Shown in pieces: positions 8,423 through 16,580 of a stretch of DNA of 37,122 bases (position 1 is the first letter of the stretch; each line of letters begins with the position of its first letter). The translations under genes were made by a program, and so were the position numbers. This stretch comes from an uncultured Candidatus Poseidoniales archaeon (GTDB lineage Archaea > Thermoplasmatota > Poseidoniia > Poseidoniales > Poseidoniaceae): contig CAJJCM010000071.1 of the NCBI GenBank assembly GCA_905182635.1, positions 1 to 37,122 on the forward strand. The letters are read 5' to 3'. The notes under the pieces are model-generated. The model had not been told where the DNA came from. It ran no database searches and saw nothing but the letters and a program-made list of their open reading frames with translations.

Positions 8423-10204
8423 ATGCGAATCGCTCTGCTCCTGTCGTTGTTGGTTATCCTCGGCCCCCTTTCGGGTTGTTTTGGGGGAGAATCTTCACAG
8501 ATGGAAGAAGTCGAATCAACGATGTATCCCACGGAATGGGAGCGTCATACTTTGGAATGGAATTGGACAGACAGCTACTCCTATGTCTTACAACCCGGCC
8601 CCTATACCGCCCTCGAAGTTCAAGAAGCAACCTTTGAAGTTGACACTTCTGACGTGTGGGAAACTGGACCTGCTACAGCAAATGTCCACCTCTCCTATTG
8701 GTTGCCTTCGAACACAGAAGCGGGTGAAACAGTACCTGTAATTGCTGTAGTCAGCCCTTATTTTTCCTTTGGCCAACCTGGAGATGAATCCGGTGCAACC
8801 AATAGTGTAGGCGCGGGCCGAGGTGAATTCATCTATGATAATTACATCCCGCATGGCTATGCATTTGCTCAAGTATCTGTTTTTGGAACTGAAGAATCAT
8901 CCGGATGTTTTGATTACCGTGGCGAAGGAGAAGGCTGGGGAATTCATCAAGCGGTTGAATGGCTTGGTACACAAAACTGGTCAAATGGAAAGGTTGGACT
9001 GTATGGAAAGTCCTACGAAGGCGCAACCCAATGGGAGGCAGCAGTCCATGGAAGTGAACACTTAGCCACCATCGTGCCGATTTCCGGCACAACCGGATTA
9101 CACCCATTGCTCTACAAAAATGGTAGTGCAGAAGCCCGCAGTCAAGTAATGCATATGAATTATTTTGGCAGCACTGTCGATTATAATGCTGAAGACATGG
9201 ATAACATTTGCCCGGATATCATCGAAGGATTCTTTGCAGGACCAGTGACCTATGGCATGGGTGAACTCGACCCCTATATGGCAAATTATTACGAGGAAAG
9301 GGAACATATTTCGAAGGCACTCACCAACTATAACGGCAGCGTTTACTGGGTTCAAGGAATGCAAGACTGGAATGTTGATCCACACCAGGTATTCCCTTGG
9401 TACCAGACGTTTGTCGATGCAGGATTTGATGTCAGGGGCATGCTTGGCCAGTGGGAACACAACTATCCCGACCAATGGTCAAAACACAATGCCCAAGACA
9501 GTGGATACGGCGGCGAAGCGATTGAAAACATGACGCGCTGGGATTGGGGACAAGATTTGTTTGAATGGTTTGAGTATTACTTGAAAGGTATTGGAGAGAA
9601 ACCAGAACTCCATGCACAAATCCAGCGAAACGATGGTCAATGGCGAATTGAAGACACTTGGCCGCCACTCGATCGGACCACGACTGAGGTTGCACTGGAC
9701 TCTTGCGTCCAAACTGGAACCCGAGTACAAGGCGTTTCAGTATCGGGTGGTAGTGTGAGTGGCGTGGTGATTGAATGCGACGCCTTGAACAGCGATTTTG
9801 ACGTTCATATATCTGGCTTAACAACCCTCCACCTTGAGGTTCAAGCAGCCATGGACGGCGGCCAAATCTTCGTGGAACTACAAGATGCAGAAACAAACCT
9901 CCGCCTCGGCCATGCAACGATGGATATCCGTTACCACCAAGGCGGTAGTGAGCCGACTACAGTATTGCCTGGACAAACGCTCACCATGCTCATGGAATTC
10001 CAAGCCATTGACGCCCTCCTGCCCGCAGGGCATGGAATACGCCTCGTGATGACAGAAACTGGAGAAGACTATCTTGCACCTGCTTGCGGAATAGTGTGCC
10101 CAATCACGGTGAACGGGGGAACGCTTACCATACCCCACATCGACCGAGACGGCAGTAATGTTTTGATTACTCCACAAGGTGAAGACGCCGCTAATAATCA
10201 GTAA
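8423..10204 (+). CDS. Exported X-Pro dipeptidyl-peptidase / CocE-type (S15) serine hydrolase lipoprotein
   Basis: An alpha/beta-hydrolase of the S15/CocE group, probably cleaving N-terminal X-Pro dipeptides or esters outside the cell. The ATG at 8423 gives a short signal ending in a lipobox LSGC (Cys19), implying lipid anchoring. Nucleophile Ser197 is in GKSYEG, Asp315 in GMQDWNVDP (a close match to the QDWNV motif of PepX) and His346 in GQWEHNYP. The C-terminal 200 residues form the jelly-roll domain usual in the family, including DGGQIFVELQD and an HGIRL segment. The end of the gene overlaps the converging regulator by seven bases. The role fits a protein-degrading heterotroph. Confidence 0.87.
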   Translation: MRIALLLSLLVILGPLSGCFGGESSQMEEVESTMYPTEWERHTLEWNWTDSYSYVLQPGPYTALEVQEATFEVDTSDVWETGPATANVHLSYWLPSNTEAGETVPVIAVVSPYFSFGQPGDESGATNSVGAGRGEFIYDNYIPHGYAFAQVSVFGTEESSGCFDYRGEGEGWGIHQAVEWLGTQNWSNGKVGLYGKSYEGATQWEAAVHGSEHLATIVPISGTTGLHPLLYKNGSAEARSQVMHMNYFGSTVDYNAEDMDNICPDIIEGFFAGPVTYGMGELDPYMANYYEEREHISKALTNYNGSVYWVQGMQDWNVDPHQVFPWYQTFVDAGFDVRGMLGQWEHNYPDQWSKHNAQDSGYGGEAIENMTRWDWGQDLFEWFEYYLKGIGEKPELHAQIQRNDGQWRIEDTWPPLDRTTTEVALDSCVQTGTRVQGVSVSGGSVSGVVIECDALNSDFDVHISGLTTLHLEVQAAMDGGQIFVELQDAETNLRLGHATMDIRYHQGGSEPTTVLPGQTLTMLMEFQAIDALLPAGHGIRLVMTETGEDYLAPACGIVCPITVNGGTLTIPHIDRDGSNVLITPQGEDAANNQ

Positions 10205-10761
10205 TTGTTATCGGTATCTCGTAACGCACGTACCATGTCGATTCGCCCAACAAGACCAACCAAAACCCCTCGGCGATTGACCAGCAACACCTCTTCATCC
10301 CCAAGGAGTCGACGAGCTTCACCAATCGAAATATCGACATCAACCATTGAGAAATTAACCCGCATAACCTCATCGACACAAGCACTTCGCCCCACGTCCC
10401 CCTTGAGCAAACTTGATTCTGAAACTAAACCAACCACTGACCCAGTTTCACTGAGAACTGGAAGTTGACTAATGCCTCCGACAACCATTTTATCAATAGC
10501 AGATTGAACAGTATCGGTTCGTACTAATGTCGTGACTTCGCAGATCATTATGTCACTCACGGTATGGGCCTGGTCTGGCCGTTCTTCCCGTTTGAGGGCG
10601 CCCACCATCTTCCGGAGCGTCGAAGCCCGAGGATCTACTGACCCCGTCTCGACCTTGGCGATGACCGATTGTGTCAAACCAGAGCGCTCGGCCAACAAGG
10701 CTTGCGTTAGTCCCAAAGATTTGCGCCATTGCCGCAAATACCCCCCTGTAGGAATTTCCAT
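10198..10761 (-). CDS. XRE-type HTH transcriptional regulator with two CBS domains
   Basis: A cytoplasmic regulator. Residues about 7-60 form a Cro/XRE helix-turn-helix (LRQWRKSLGLTQALLAERSG then TQSVIAKVETG). A CBS pair follows: one around residues 67-125 (VSDIMICEVTTLV, then GISQLPVLSETGSVVGLVSE) and a second at about 128-183 (VDEVMRVNFSMV, then GVLVGLVGRIDMVRAL). CBS pairs usually bind adenine nucleotides or SAM, so it may sense energy or methyl-donor state. ATG 10761 is preferred over an upstream start at 10797. It diverges from glnA across a repeat-rich region, making glnA the most likely target besides itself. Upstream of it, GGAGCC (10773-10778) and GGCTCC (10803-10808) could form a hairpin in its own leader. 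Confidence 0.85.
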   Translation of the reverse strand: MEIPTGGYLRQWRKSLGLTQALLAERSGLTQSVIAKVETGSVDPRASTLRKMVGALKREERPDQAHTVSDIMICEVTTLVRTDTVQSAIDKMVVGGISQLPVLSETGSVVGLVSESSLLKGDVGRSACVDEVMRVNFSMVDVDISIGEARRLLGDEEVLLVNRRGVLVGLVGRIDMVRALRDTDNNY

Positions 10762-10842
10762 TATATCTCCGTGGAGCCTTCCCCCCAATGAGTTCACCGG
10801 TCGGCTCCGATATTTACTCTAATTTCTTGATTTGAACTCCTC

Positions 10843-10889
10843 TGTTCATTTGGCGAAAAATCGTCAAGATTACGAACAAATGAACAAAT
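10843..10889. promoter_or_regulatory. Inverted and tandem repeats between the HTH-CBS gene and glnA, candidate operator
   Basis: TGTTCATTTG (10843-10852) and CAAATGAACA (10877-10886) are perfect 10-base inverted repeats, 24 bases apart. The right arm lies in a perfect tandem direct repeat of GAACAAAT (10874-10881 and 10882-10889). This sits just upstream of a TATA-like element facing glnA and about 80 bases upstream of the regulator start, as expected for a bidirectional operator. The binding protein is inferred. Confidence 0.5.
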
Positions 10890-10896
10890 AATAGTG

Positions 10897-10905
10897 CATA
10901 AATAT
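10897..10905 (+). promoter_or_regulatory. TATA-like element facing glnA
   Basis: CATAAATAT fits an archaeal TATA box. A start of transcription some 25 bases downstream, near 10925-10930, would leave a leader of roughly 100 bases before glnA, holding the second inverted repeat and the small leader ORF. The region is AT-rich, so other placements are possible. Confidence 0.4.
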
Positions 10906-10934
10906 GGCGGATAAGTAAGCGCATGATAAGTAAT

Positions 10935-10956
10935 CAAACAAAATAATGATTGTTTG
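10935..10956. promoter_or_regulatory. Second inverted repeat in the glnA leader
   Basis: CAAACAA (10935-10941) and TTGTTTG (10950-10956) are perfect 7-base inverted arms around an 8-base AT-rich centre. It could be a repressor site just past the transcription start or a weak RNA hairpin. It shares the CAAA..TTTG character of the upstream repeat but is not identical. Confidence 0.4.
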
Positions 10957-10977
10957 CTAAATAATTAGAGGAGAAAC

Positions 10978-11037
10978 ATGAGCGTATGGTTGATATACCG
11001 TCTTTGTAAGCAAGGATACGATACCTATGATGGATAA
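10978..11037 (+). CDS. Possible 19-codon leader ORF overlapping the glnA start
   Basis: An ATG at 10978 is preceded by GAGGAG (10968-10973), a strong Shine-Dalgarno match at correct spacing, better than the site before glnA. It encodes 19 residues with no domain, begins MSVWLIYRLC and stops with TAA at 11035-11037, eleven bases inside glnA. The arrangement would suit translational coupling or attenuation. Peptide conservation is unknown and the ORF is short enough to be chance; the Shine-Dalgarno sequence is the main support. Confidence 0.35.
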   Translation: MSVWLIYRLCKQGYDTYDG

Positions 11038-12040
11038 AGCAAAATTAGAGTACATTTGGCTCGATGGATATTACCCGACACAGAACATGCGCAGCAAGAC
11101 AATTGTGAAGAAAGACTTCACCGGCACCCTTGAAGAATGCGATATGTGGAACTTTGATGGGTCTTCAACAAAACAAGCCGTTGGAAACTCTTCGGACTGC
11201 CTTCTCAAACCAGTTGCGATTTACCCCGACCCTCAACGGTTCAATGGCTTCCTTGTCATGTGTGAAGTTTTGAACGCTGACGGCACCCCACATTCGAGTA
11301 ATGGCCGAGTCACAATTGAAGACGACGACGAAGATTTTTGGTTCGGTTTTGAGCAAGAATATTTCATCATGGATTCCGAAACACAATTGCCTCTTGGATT
11401 CCCAATGGGTGGTTACCCCGGCCCTCAAGGAATGTACTATTGTTCAGTTGGCGGAAAGAATACGCACGGTCGTTATTTGGTTGAAGAGCACGCAGATTTG
11501 TGCTTAGATGCTGGGCTTAATTTTGAAGGAATCAACCAAGAAGTTGCCTGTGGGCAATGGGAGTTCCAAATCTTTGCCAAGGGTGCAAAGAAAGCCGGCG
11601 ATGAATTATGGTTGGCTCGCTACTTACTGGACCGCCTCACAGAAAGCTACGGCTGCTATATTGAATACCATCCAAAACCGGTTAAAGGAGATTGGAACGG
11701 TTCAGGAATGCACGCTAATTTCTCTGATGGTAAAATGCGCGATGTGGGTGGAGAAGAATTGTTCACAAAGATTTGCGAAGAATTCGGCAAGAACGTCAAG
11801 AAGCACATGGACGTGTATGGTGAATACAATGATCAACGCTTAACCGGCTTGCACGAGACTCAATCCATTGACCAATTCTCATATGGCATTTCCGACCGTG
11901 GCGCTTCAATTCGAATTCCAATAACAACAGTCGATGATGGTTGGGTTGGACGTCTCGAAGACCGCCGCCCAGCATCAAACGGAGACCCCTACAAGATTGG
12001 GGCAGTGATTATTTCAACGACCAAGGCTTCTTACAACTGA
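11027..12040 (+). CDS. glnA: Glutamine synthetase, type II (eukaryotic-type)
   Basis: Makes glutamine from glutamate, ammonia and ATP; the main ammonia-assimilating step. At 337 residues it has the short GSII length rather than the ~450 of GSI. Signatures in order: EYIWLDGY, MWNFDGSSTKQA, SDCLLKP, FGFEQEYFI, GPQGMYYCSVG, GRYLVEEHADLCLDAGL, FEGINQEVACGQWEFQ, GDWNGSGMHANFS, RLTGLHETQSIDQFSYG, DRGASIRIP and LEDRRPASNGDPY. These are the GSII ATP, glutamate and metal-binding motifs, all intact. Most archaea use GSI, so this is likely an old acquisition. A second ATG lies at 11030. It is preceded by a repeat-rich control region shared with the HTH-CBS regulator, and its end overlaps the SemiSWEET gene by ten bases. 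Confidence 0.96.
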   Translation: MMDKAKLEYIWLDGYYPTQNMRSKTIVKKDFTGTLEECDMWNFDGSSTKQAVGNSSDCLLKPVAIYPDPQRFNGFLVMCEVLNADGTPHSSNGRVTIEDDDEDFWFGFEQEYFIMDSETQLPLGFPMGGYPGPQGMYYCSVGGKNTHGRYLVEEHADLCLDAGLNFEGINQEVACGQWEFQIFAKGAKKAGDELWLARYLLDRLTESYGCYIEYHPKPVKGDWNGSGMHANFSDGKMRDVGGEELFTKICEEFGKNVKKHMDVYGEYNDQRLTGLHETQSIDQFSYGISDRGASIRIPITTVDDGWVGRLEDRRPASNGDPYKIGAVIISTTKASYN

Positions 12041-12330
12041 TTTTCTTCAGATTGGCGTTCGCTTTTACGAACCCGAAGAACGCCGAGAATGACCGCACCG
12101 AGGACGGACAAGGTCATGATATTGGCAGCGACCATCGCAAAGGAGTCAACAAGAATTCCATAGACAAGCCACAGCCCAAGGGCAAAAGAAACAACAGCAA
12201 ACGTCGTCAACGAGATACCATCATGGCGTTTGTGAACCCAAACTTGGATAATTTGTGGGATCCAAGCGAAAATACCGATGATGCCAGCCAGTAAACCAAT
12301 TGCCTCAATCCATGCAGCTGCCATAGCCAT
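12031..12330 (-). CDS. SemiSWEET / PQ-loop membrane transporter
   Basis: About 99 residues with three membrane helices and a PQ-loop: GIFAWIPQIIQVW, then KRHDGISLTTFAVVSFALGLWLVYG and a third helix NIMTLSVLGAVILGVL. This matches the MtN3/saliva (SWEET) three-helix half-transporter that dimerises to pass sugars or related solutes. The substrate is unknown. Start ATG 12330 is nearest to helix 1; ATG 12351 is an alternative. It lies shortly after the NERD gene and is probably the last gene of a four-gene unit. Its tail converges on and overlaps glnA. Confidence 0.85.
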   Translation of the reverse strand: MAMAAAWIEAIGLLAGIIGIFAWIPQIIQVWVHKRHDGISLTTFAVVSFALGLWLVYGILVDSFAMVAANIMTLSVLGAVILGVLRVRKSERQSEENQL

Positions 12331-12366
12331 AGGCGTTCGACCAACCCACATCAAACTTCGCGAACA

Positions 12367-13278
12367 TCAAATGTTCTTCGCCCAATCAACAGGTGGTTTT
12401 GACACACTGATGTGCGTGATGCTGGCCCAATCGACTTTTCTTGGCATTTTCTCCCCTACAACATGCATTTCAAGTGCAAGGCCAAATGGTATTTTTGCGA
12501 TGATGTTTTTCCCACCCGTTTTCAACGTCACGCCACTTGGATTATTTGAGAACAAAGAAAACAACGAGCGTTTATGTTCTGCAGTTGCCTGAACAGGACT
12601 TTTCCGGTCGGCAAACCATGAACGTAAATGATCGCCCAAGCCGAGGCCAAACACATCGCCTTTCAACATCAACCCGCCATGAAGGTGAACTTCATCCCAC
12701 GTGTTGAAACCTTCCAAAGTCTCCATTAAATCAGGATTCATTTCCCCGGGACTTGTTGTTTCAAGAATTTTAATGAAGCCCGCTTCGTCAACCATTTCTG
12801 CTGCCAAATTTTTAGGTATTTTAGGCCACTCAAGGCGTTGATGGGTCATGGCGACGATGACTTGCATCTCCAACGAATCCTCTTTTGAAAGAGAAAGCCG
12901 CTCATCATGCAGCGCCTTCAAGATTTTTGCCTTTCGAGCAATACGGTCAGCGACCGCGTCGTGGTTATGTTGTGTTCCATTGTTCCGATTTTGAACGAAA
13001 TGATGTTCATCGGTAATGGCAAATGAACCGGACCAGTGTTTTTGTTCAACAACCAGCATCGTATTACCGCCAATGACGACCATGTCAATTTCTCTCCGGC
13101 CGCCATCTGGGTCGGGTATCCGGACCGATTCAAAAATATTCCAACCATTTTCACGCCCGGCTGCTCTTGAAAGTTTGCACAGCCGCATTTCAGCGAGGTC
13201 GCCAGCGCGATGAATATCATCAGGGGGGTGTTTCAAGCGCCGTGAGCGCCACCATTTCCAACGGACACTCATCGACAT
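12367..13278 (-). CDS. NERD-domain (nuclease-related) protein
   Basis: Residues about 22-130 form a NERD domain: after ESVRIPDPDGGRREIDMVV come the core residues Asp65, Glu78 and Lys80 in VVEQKHWSG, the D...ExK arrangement of the PD-(D/E)XK nuclease fold, so the active site looks intact. Residues 150-303 match nothing I recognise; they contain a Gly-rich stretch (LKGDVFGLGLGD) and a beta-rich end. No membrane segment is obvious. The basic, Trp-rich N-terminus (RWKWWRSRRLK) could contact DNA or membrane. It is nine bases after the HAD gene. The biological role of NERD proteins is unsettled; nucleic-acid processing is inference. Confidence 0.8.
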   Translation of the reverse strand: MSMSVRWKWWRSRRLKHPPDDIHRAGDLAEMRLCKLSRAAGRENGWNIFESVRIPDPDGGRREIDMVVIGGNTMLVVEQKHWSGSFAITDEHHFVQNRNNGTQHNHDAVADRIARKAKILKALHDERLSLSKEDSLEMQVIVAMTHQRLEWPKIPKNLAAEMVDEAGFIKILETTSPGEMNPDLMETLEGFNTWDEVHLHGGLMLKGDVFGLGLGDHLRSWFADRKSPVQATAEHKRSLFSLFSNNPSGVTLKTGGKNIIAKIPFGLALEMHVVGEKMPRKVDWASITHISVSKPPVDWAKNI

Positions 13279-13287
13279 AGAACCCCA

Positions 13288-14076
13288 TCACCGTAACAAC
13301 TCATCAACGCTTTGAACGATGACGTTAGGTTGCTGTTCAGCACCTTCTTCCAATTCAGAAACATCAGCCATAGTCGCTTCACCAGACAGCACCAATACAC
13401 CAACACAGCCCGCCCTTGTCGCCATCGCCAAATCGGTATACAATCGGTCTCCAACCATGGCGCAACGAGCAGGGTCGAGGCCTAACGCATTGATTTTATG
13501 TAAAATCATACCCGCATTGGGCTTTCCAGTGATGTGGACAGGGTCCACTCCAGTTGTTGTTTTGAGGAGGGCAAGATAAGCACCGACGTCCGGCAAGCCC
13601 CCATCAGGAGAGGGGCAGACCATGTCGGGGTGGCTGGCCACCAACGGGACACCAGCATGAAGGAAGACACTCGCTCTGGAGAGTTTTTCATAATTGATTT
13701 CCGTATCATAACCAAGAACAACATATTCAGGTTGCTCGCTACGGGTTTCAATACCACGCTCTTCAAGCATTTCCCGCATGCCTTCTGTGCCAATTAGCCA
13801 TGTTTGAGTGATTGAGTTAGAGTTGAGCCATGCCAATAAATCGTGTGTGGAAAGGAGAACATCATCCTCGACAGCTGGAATACCAAACGCATGTAACTTC
13901 TTTACATATTGTTTGACTGAACGACTGGAGTTATTGGACAAGAAATAACGCTTAACACCGCGGTCCTCACACCGCTGAAGAAATTCAAGCGCACCCTCAA
14001 TCAGGTTGCTACCAAGGTAAATCGTTCCATCTAAATCGAGAAAAACCGCTTCAATTCCGTCGAGTTGCGCGTCCAT
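13288..14076 (-). CDS. HAD-superfamily phosphatase, NagD-like (class IIA)
   Basis: A soluble phosphatase. Motif I VFLDLDGTIYLG gives nucleophile Asp14 and Asp16; motif II is LSNNSS; the class IIA cap follows; motif III Lys is in HITGKPNAGMI; motif IV MVGDRLYTDLAMA. The order and 262-residue length match NagD / 4-nitrophenyl phosphatase / phosphoglycolate phosphatase-like enzymes. The substrate cannot be told from sequence. It lies nine bases after the GGR-like flavoprotein and nine before NERD, so all three are probably one transcript. Confidence 0.9.
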   Translation of the reverse strand: MDAQLDGIEAVFLDLDGTIYLGSNLIEGALEFLQRCEDRGVKRYFLSNNSSRSVKQYVKKLHAFGIPAVEDDVLLSTHDLLAWLNSNSITQTWLIGTEGMREMLEERGIETRSEQPEYVVLGYDTEINYEKLSRASVFLHAGVPLVASHPDMVCPSPDGGLPDVGAYLALLKTTTGVDPVHITGKPNAGMILHKINALGLDPARCAMVGDRLYTDLAMATRAGCVGVLVLSGEATMADVSELEEGAEQQPNVIVQSVDELLR

Positions 14077-14085
14077 TCTCTCACC

Positions 14086-15483
14086 TCAAAACAATAATGT
14101 CTTCACCATAAACCAAGGCGAATGCAAATTCTCCTGAGCCTCTTTACTGGCAATCATTTCAGTCATCATTTCTTGCAGAGCGGGTTTCCGTTCTGCCTTT
14201 TTGACAAACCAATTTAGGAGCCAAGATTTCCGACTGAGTTTTTGCATCCGATAGGAATTGATGAGTTCAGGGCCTAACACTTTCCACACCTCGTCTTGAT
14301 ATTCAATAAACGGTCTTTTTTCAATGATGTGGCGAGCAGCCATCTCTCCAGTAACCAATGCATTTCCAACACCTTCGCCAGAAAACGGGTCGATCAAAGA
14401 AGCAGCATCGCCAACTAATCGAATACCATTCATACTCGAACGGCGTGGGTGATTGCTGCTTTTCTTACGGGGTGAGCCGAAAGGAAGTTGCCAACCTTTG
14501 GCAGACCCAGGGACCATTTCCGCTTCCGCGAAACGATCTTTGAACATTGGATGATTCGCAATTACATCTGCTTGGAGTGCCTTCAATTTCTTCTTTTGTT
14601 TGTCTAAAAGACCCACGACCATCCCGATACCGACGTTCACAACATTTTCTGACACCGGGAAGAGCCAGAAATATCCCGGGATCACGGTGTCAACAAAATG
14701 AATCTCAATATCGCCACTGTTCGATTCGCAACCTTTGACATTCCGCCAATATTCACGGTATCCTCCGCAATAATGGTCTCTATCCATCATCTTTTCATTG
14801 TATGAGGATTCGACAACCGAGCGAGCAGCAGGGCATCTGTAGCCACCAGCACCGACCAATTCCCGAGTATGGAACGTCCGTTCTTCACCATTTCTTCCAC
14901 CGATTCGAACAACAACTCCAGCGGCGTGCCGAGCATCCCCGCTTCCTTCACCCGGGTCTTCACCACCAGCGCCATCATCAAACAGAACGGTACGAACTTC
15001 CCCGCCTTGGATGATTGAACCCCCTGCTTCGCGGACCATTGCCTGGCAACGGTTGAACAGTAAAGAATCAAATTGAGCACGCGGCAATGCATACCCCGCT
15101 TCCATTCTTTCAACATCTTCTTCAGGCAACGGAACTTGTACTGAGTTGCCCTTTGGCGAGGAAAACAAAATACCCGTGACTCGAAAGTGCGGCGTAGATT
15201 CCAAATCAGCCTTCACGCCAAGTTCGTCGACGTGAGAGAGGGATTTTCCACCGACTGCGTCGCCACAAATTTTGTCGCGCGGCCACACTTCCTTTTCAAT
15301 CAACAATACCCTGGCTCCGGATTTTGCCAAATAGCCTGCAGCAGACGAGCCGCCAGGCCCCCCGCCGACCACAATAGCATCAAATTCCGAACCACTTTCA
15401 GGCATTTCACCCGTCTCGATGGGGAGTTCCCATGAGCGCACCACAGAGTCGCCATCCGCCGTCATATTCGTTACACACTCCAT
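14086..15483 (-). CDS. Geranylgeranyl reductase-family FAD-dependent oxidoreductase
   Basis: A flavoprotein of the GGR family, which in archaea saturates the isoprenoid chains of membrane lipids. The dinucleotide fold AIVVGGGPGGSSAAGYLA starts near residue 37; KICGDAVGG matches the family's conserved Cys region; FAD contacts GDAASLIDPFSGEGVGNAL lie near residue 350. A mid-region Gly/Asp-rich insert (DDGAGGEDPGEGSG) is unusual. ATG 15483 gives a 30-residue lead before the fold; ATGs at 15465 or 15405 are possible. Archaeal genomes often hold several paralogues, so the exact step (lipid, quinone side chain, other) is uncertain. It is the first gene of the four-gene minus-strand unit and diverges from the EamA transporter. 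Confidence 0.87.
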   Translation of the reverse strand: MECVTNMTADGDSVVRSWELPIETGEMPESGSEFDAIVVGGGPGGSSAAGYLAKSGARVLLIEKEVWPRDKICGDAVGGKSLSHVDELGVKADLESTPHFRVTGILFSSPKGNSVQVPLPEEDVERMEAGYALPRAQFDSLLFNRCQAMVREAGGSIIQGGEVRTVLFDDGAGGEDPGEGSGDARHAAGVVVRIGGRNGEERTFHTRELVGAGGYRCPAARSVVESSYNEKMMDRDHYCGGYREYWRNVKGCESNSGDIEIHFVDTVIPGYFWLFPVSENVVNVGIGMVVGLLDKQKKKLKALQADVIANHPMFKDRFAEAEMVPGSAKGWQLPFGSPRKKSSNHPRRSSMNGIRLVGDAASLIDPFSGEGVGNALVTGEMAARHIIEKRPFIEYQDEVWKVLGPELINSYRMQKLSRKSWLLNWFVKKAERKPALQEMMTEMIASKEAQENLHSPWFMVKTLLF

Positions 15484-15569
15484 CCACTCCTTGAGTCTTA
15501 GCGTTCAAGCCGTTGCAAATCACACCTCTTGACCGTCATACTCATTCGGCGCCACTCCGGCCACGGATT

Positions 15570-16544
15570 ATGGACGAACCCCTTTCGCGACTTAGTAGCG
15601 GTTTGGAAGCCGGCCCCGCCAGTCCACTGCAACGGAAGAAAGCCTTGTTTGCATTACTGGTCGTCACCTCGGTATGGGGCGCCACTTTCATCTGGATGAA
15701 ACAAGCACTCAATGCCCTTGAACCAGAAATACACGATATCGGCAGATTTCAAGTTGTAGCCATCCTCGTCTCTGCCCGATTTGCTGTAGCTGCAATAGCA
15801 ATGTTGCTTCTATTCCCAAAGGCAAGAGCGGCCCTCGTTCATCGTGAACAGTGGCGCGGTGGTTTGATTCTTGGTGGAATCATGCTGGTTGGTTTTGTCA
15901 CGCAAATGATCGGCCTGGAAGACATCAGCCCTTCAGTTTCAGCCTTTCTGACTTCACTCTATGTCGTTTTCACTGCATTAATCACAGTTATTTTTACCAA
16001 GTCCCGCCCCTCTCGAGCATTACTTCTAGGTGTATTTCTTGCTACATTCGGTGCTGGCTTCATCCAAGGCCCTCCGCATTTGACATGGGGGTGGGGAGAA
16101 ATCCTCACGGTCGTCTGTGCAGTCTTCTTTGCACTACACATCATCTATACACAGAAACTTACACAACAACTCGAACCCATCGGGATAACGCAGACCTCAT
16201 TTATCATCGTAACCCTTGGCTCTTTCGCCCTCCTATTGCTGATCGGCGGCGGTCGTTCAATGTCTCAATGGGACCTCGTGTTCAAAGACGGCGTATTTCT
16301 TCAAGTGCTCTGTCTCGGAATTGGCGGCTCGTTGTTTTGCATACTTTTACTCAATATTTTCCAACGCTATTTACATCCAATACAAGCAGCAATTATCTAT
16401 GCATTTGAGCCGGTTTGGGCGACAATATATGGTTTGACGCTCGGCCTTGATCATTGGAGCGGATGGATACTTCTTGGCGGCGGCGCGTTGTTTGTTGGCA
16501 ACATCGTGGTTGAAATTTTCTCAACGAGCGATGAGGAAGAGTAA
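15570..16544 (+). CDS. EamA/DMT-family transporter
   Basis: An integral membrane protein of the drug/metabolite transporter superfamily with two EamA repeats and about ten helices. Helix 1 contains the typical VTSVWGATFIWMKQAL; the first repeat closes with FLTSLYVVFTALITVIF, the second ends with AAIIYAFEPVWATIYGLTLG, the characteristic EamA closing segment, and ILLGGGALFVGNIVVE. Such proteins often export amino acids or metabolites; the substrate here is unknown. ATG 15570 is preferred over a TTG at 15513. It ends 36 bases before the PLP enzyme on the same strand, so the two may be co-transcribed. Confidence 0.88.
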   Translation: MDEPLSRLSSGLEAGPASPLQRKKALFALLVVTSVWGATFIWMKQALNALEPEIHDIGRFQVVAILVSARFAVAAIAMLLLFPKARAALVHREQWRGGLILGGIMLVGFVTQMIGLEDISPSVSAFLTSLYVVFTALITVIFTKSRPSRALLLGVFLATFGAGFIQGPPHLTWGWGEILTVVCAVFFALHIIYTQKLTQQLEPIGITQTSFIIVTLGSFALLLLIGGGRSMSQWDLVFKDGVFLQVLCLGIGGSLFCILLLNIFQRYLHPIQAAIIYAFEPVWATIYGLTLGLDHWSGWILLGGGALFVGNIVVEIFSTSDEEE

Positions 16545-16580
16545 ATGGTGGCCTACGATTCGACAGGGATGAGGGATTAG

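Noticed and set aside
9432-9917. Open frame of 161 codons on the minus strand
   Set aside because: Antisense to the PepX-like hydrolase; its sequence looks like reverse coding noise.
10773-10808. GGAGCC/GGCTCC inverted repeat as a terminator or riboswitch
   Set aside because: Only six-base arms with a 24-base loop; it lies in the leader of the HTH-CBS gene and lacks a recognisable riboswitch core.
15851-16408. Open frame of 185 codons, plus strand
   Set aside because: A shifted-frame shadow of the EamA transporter; rich in Arg/His/Ser with no hydrophobic pattern.
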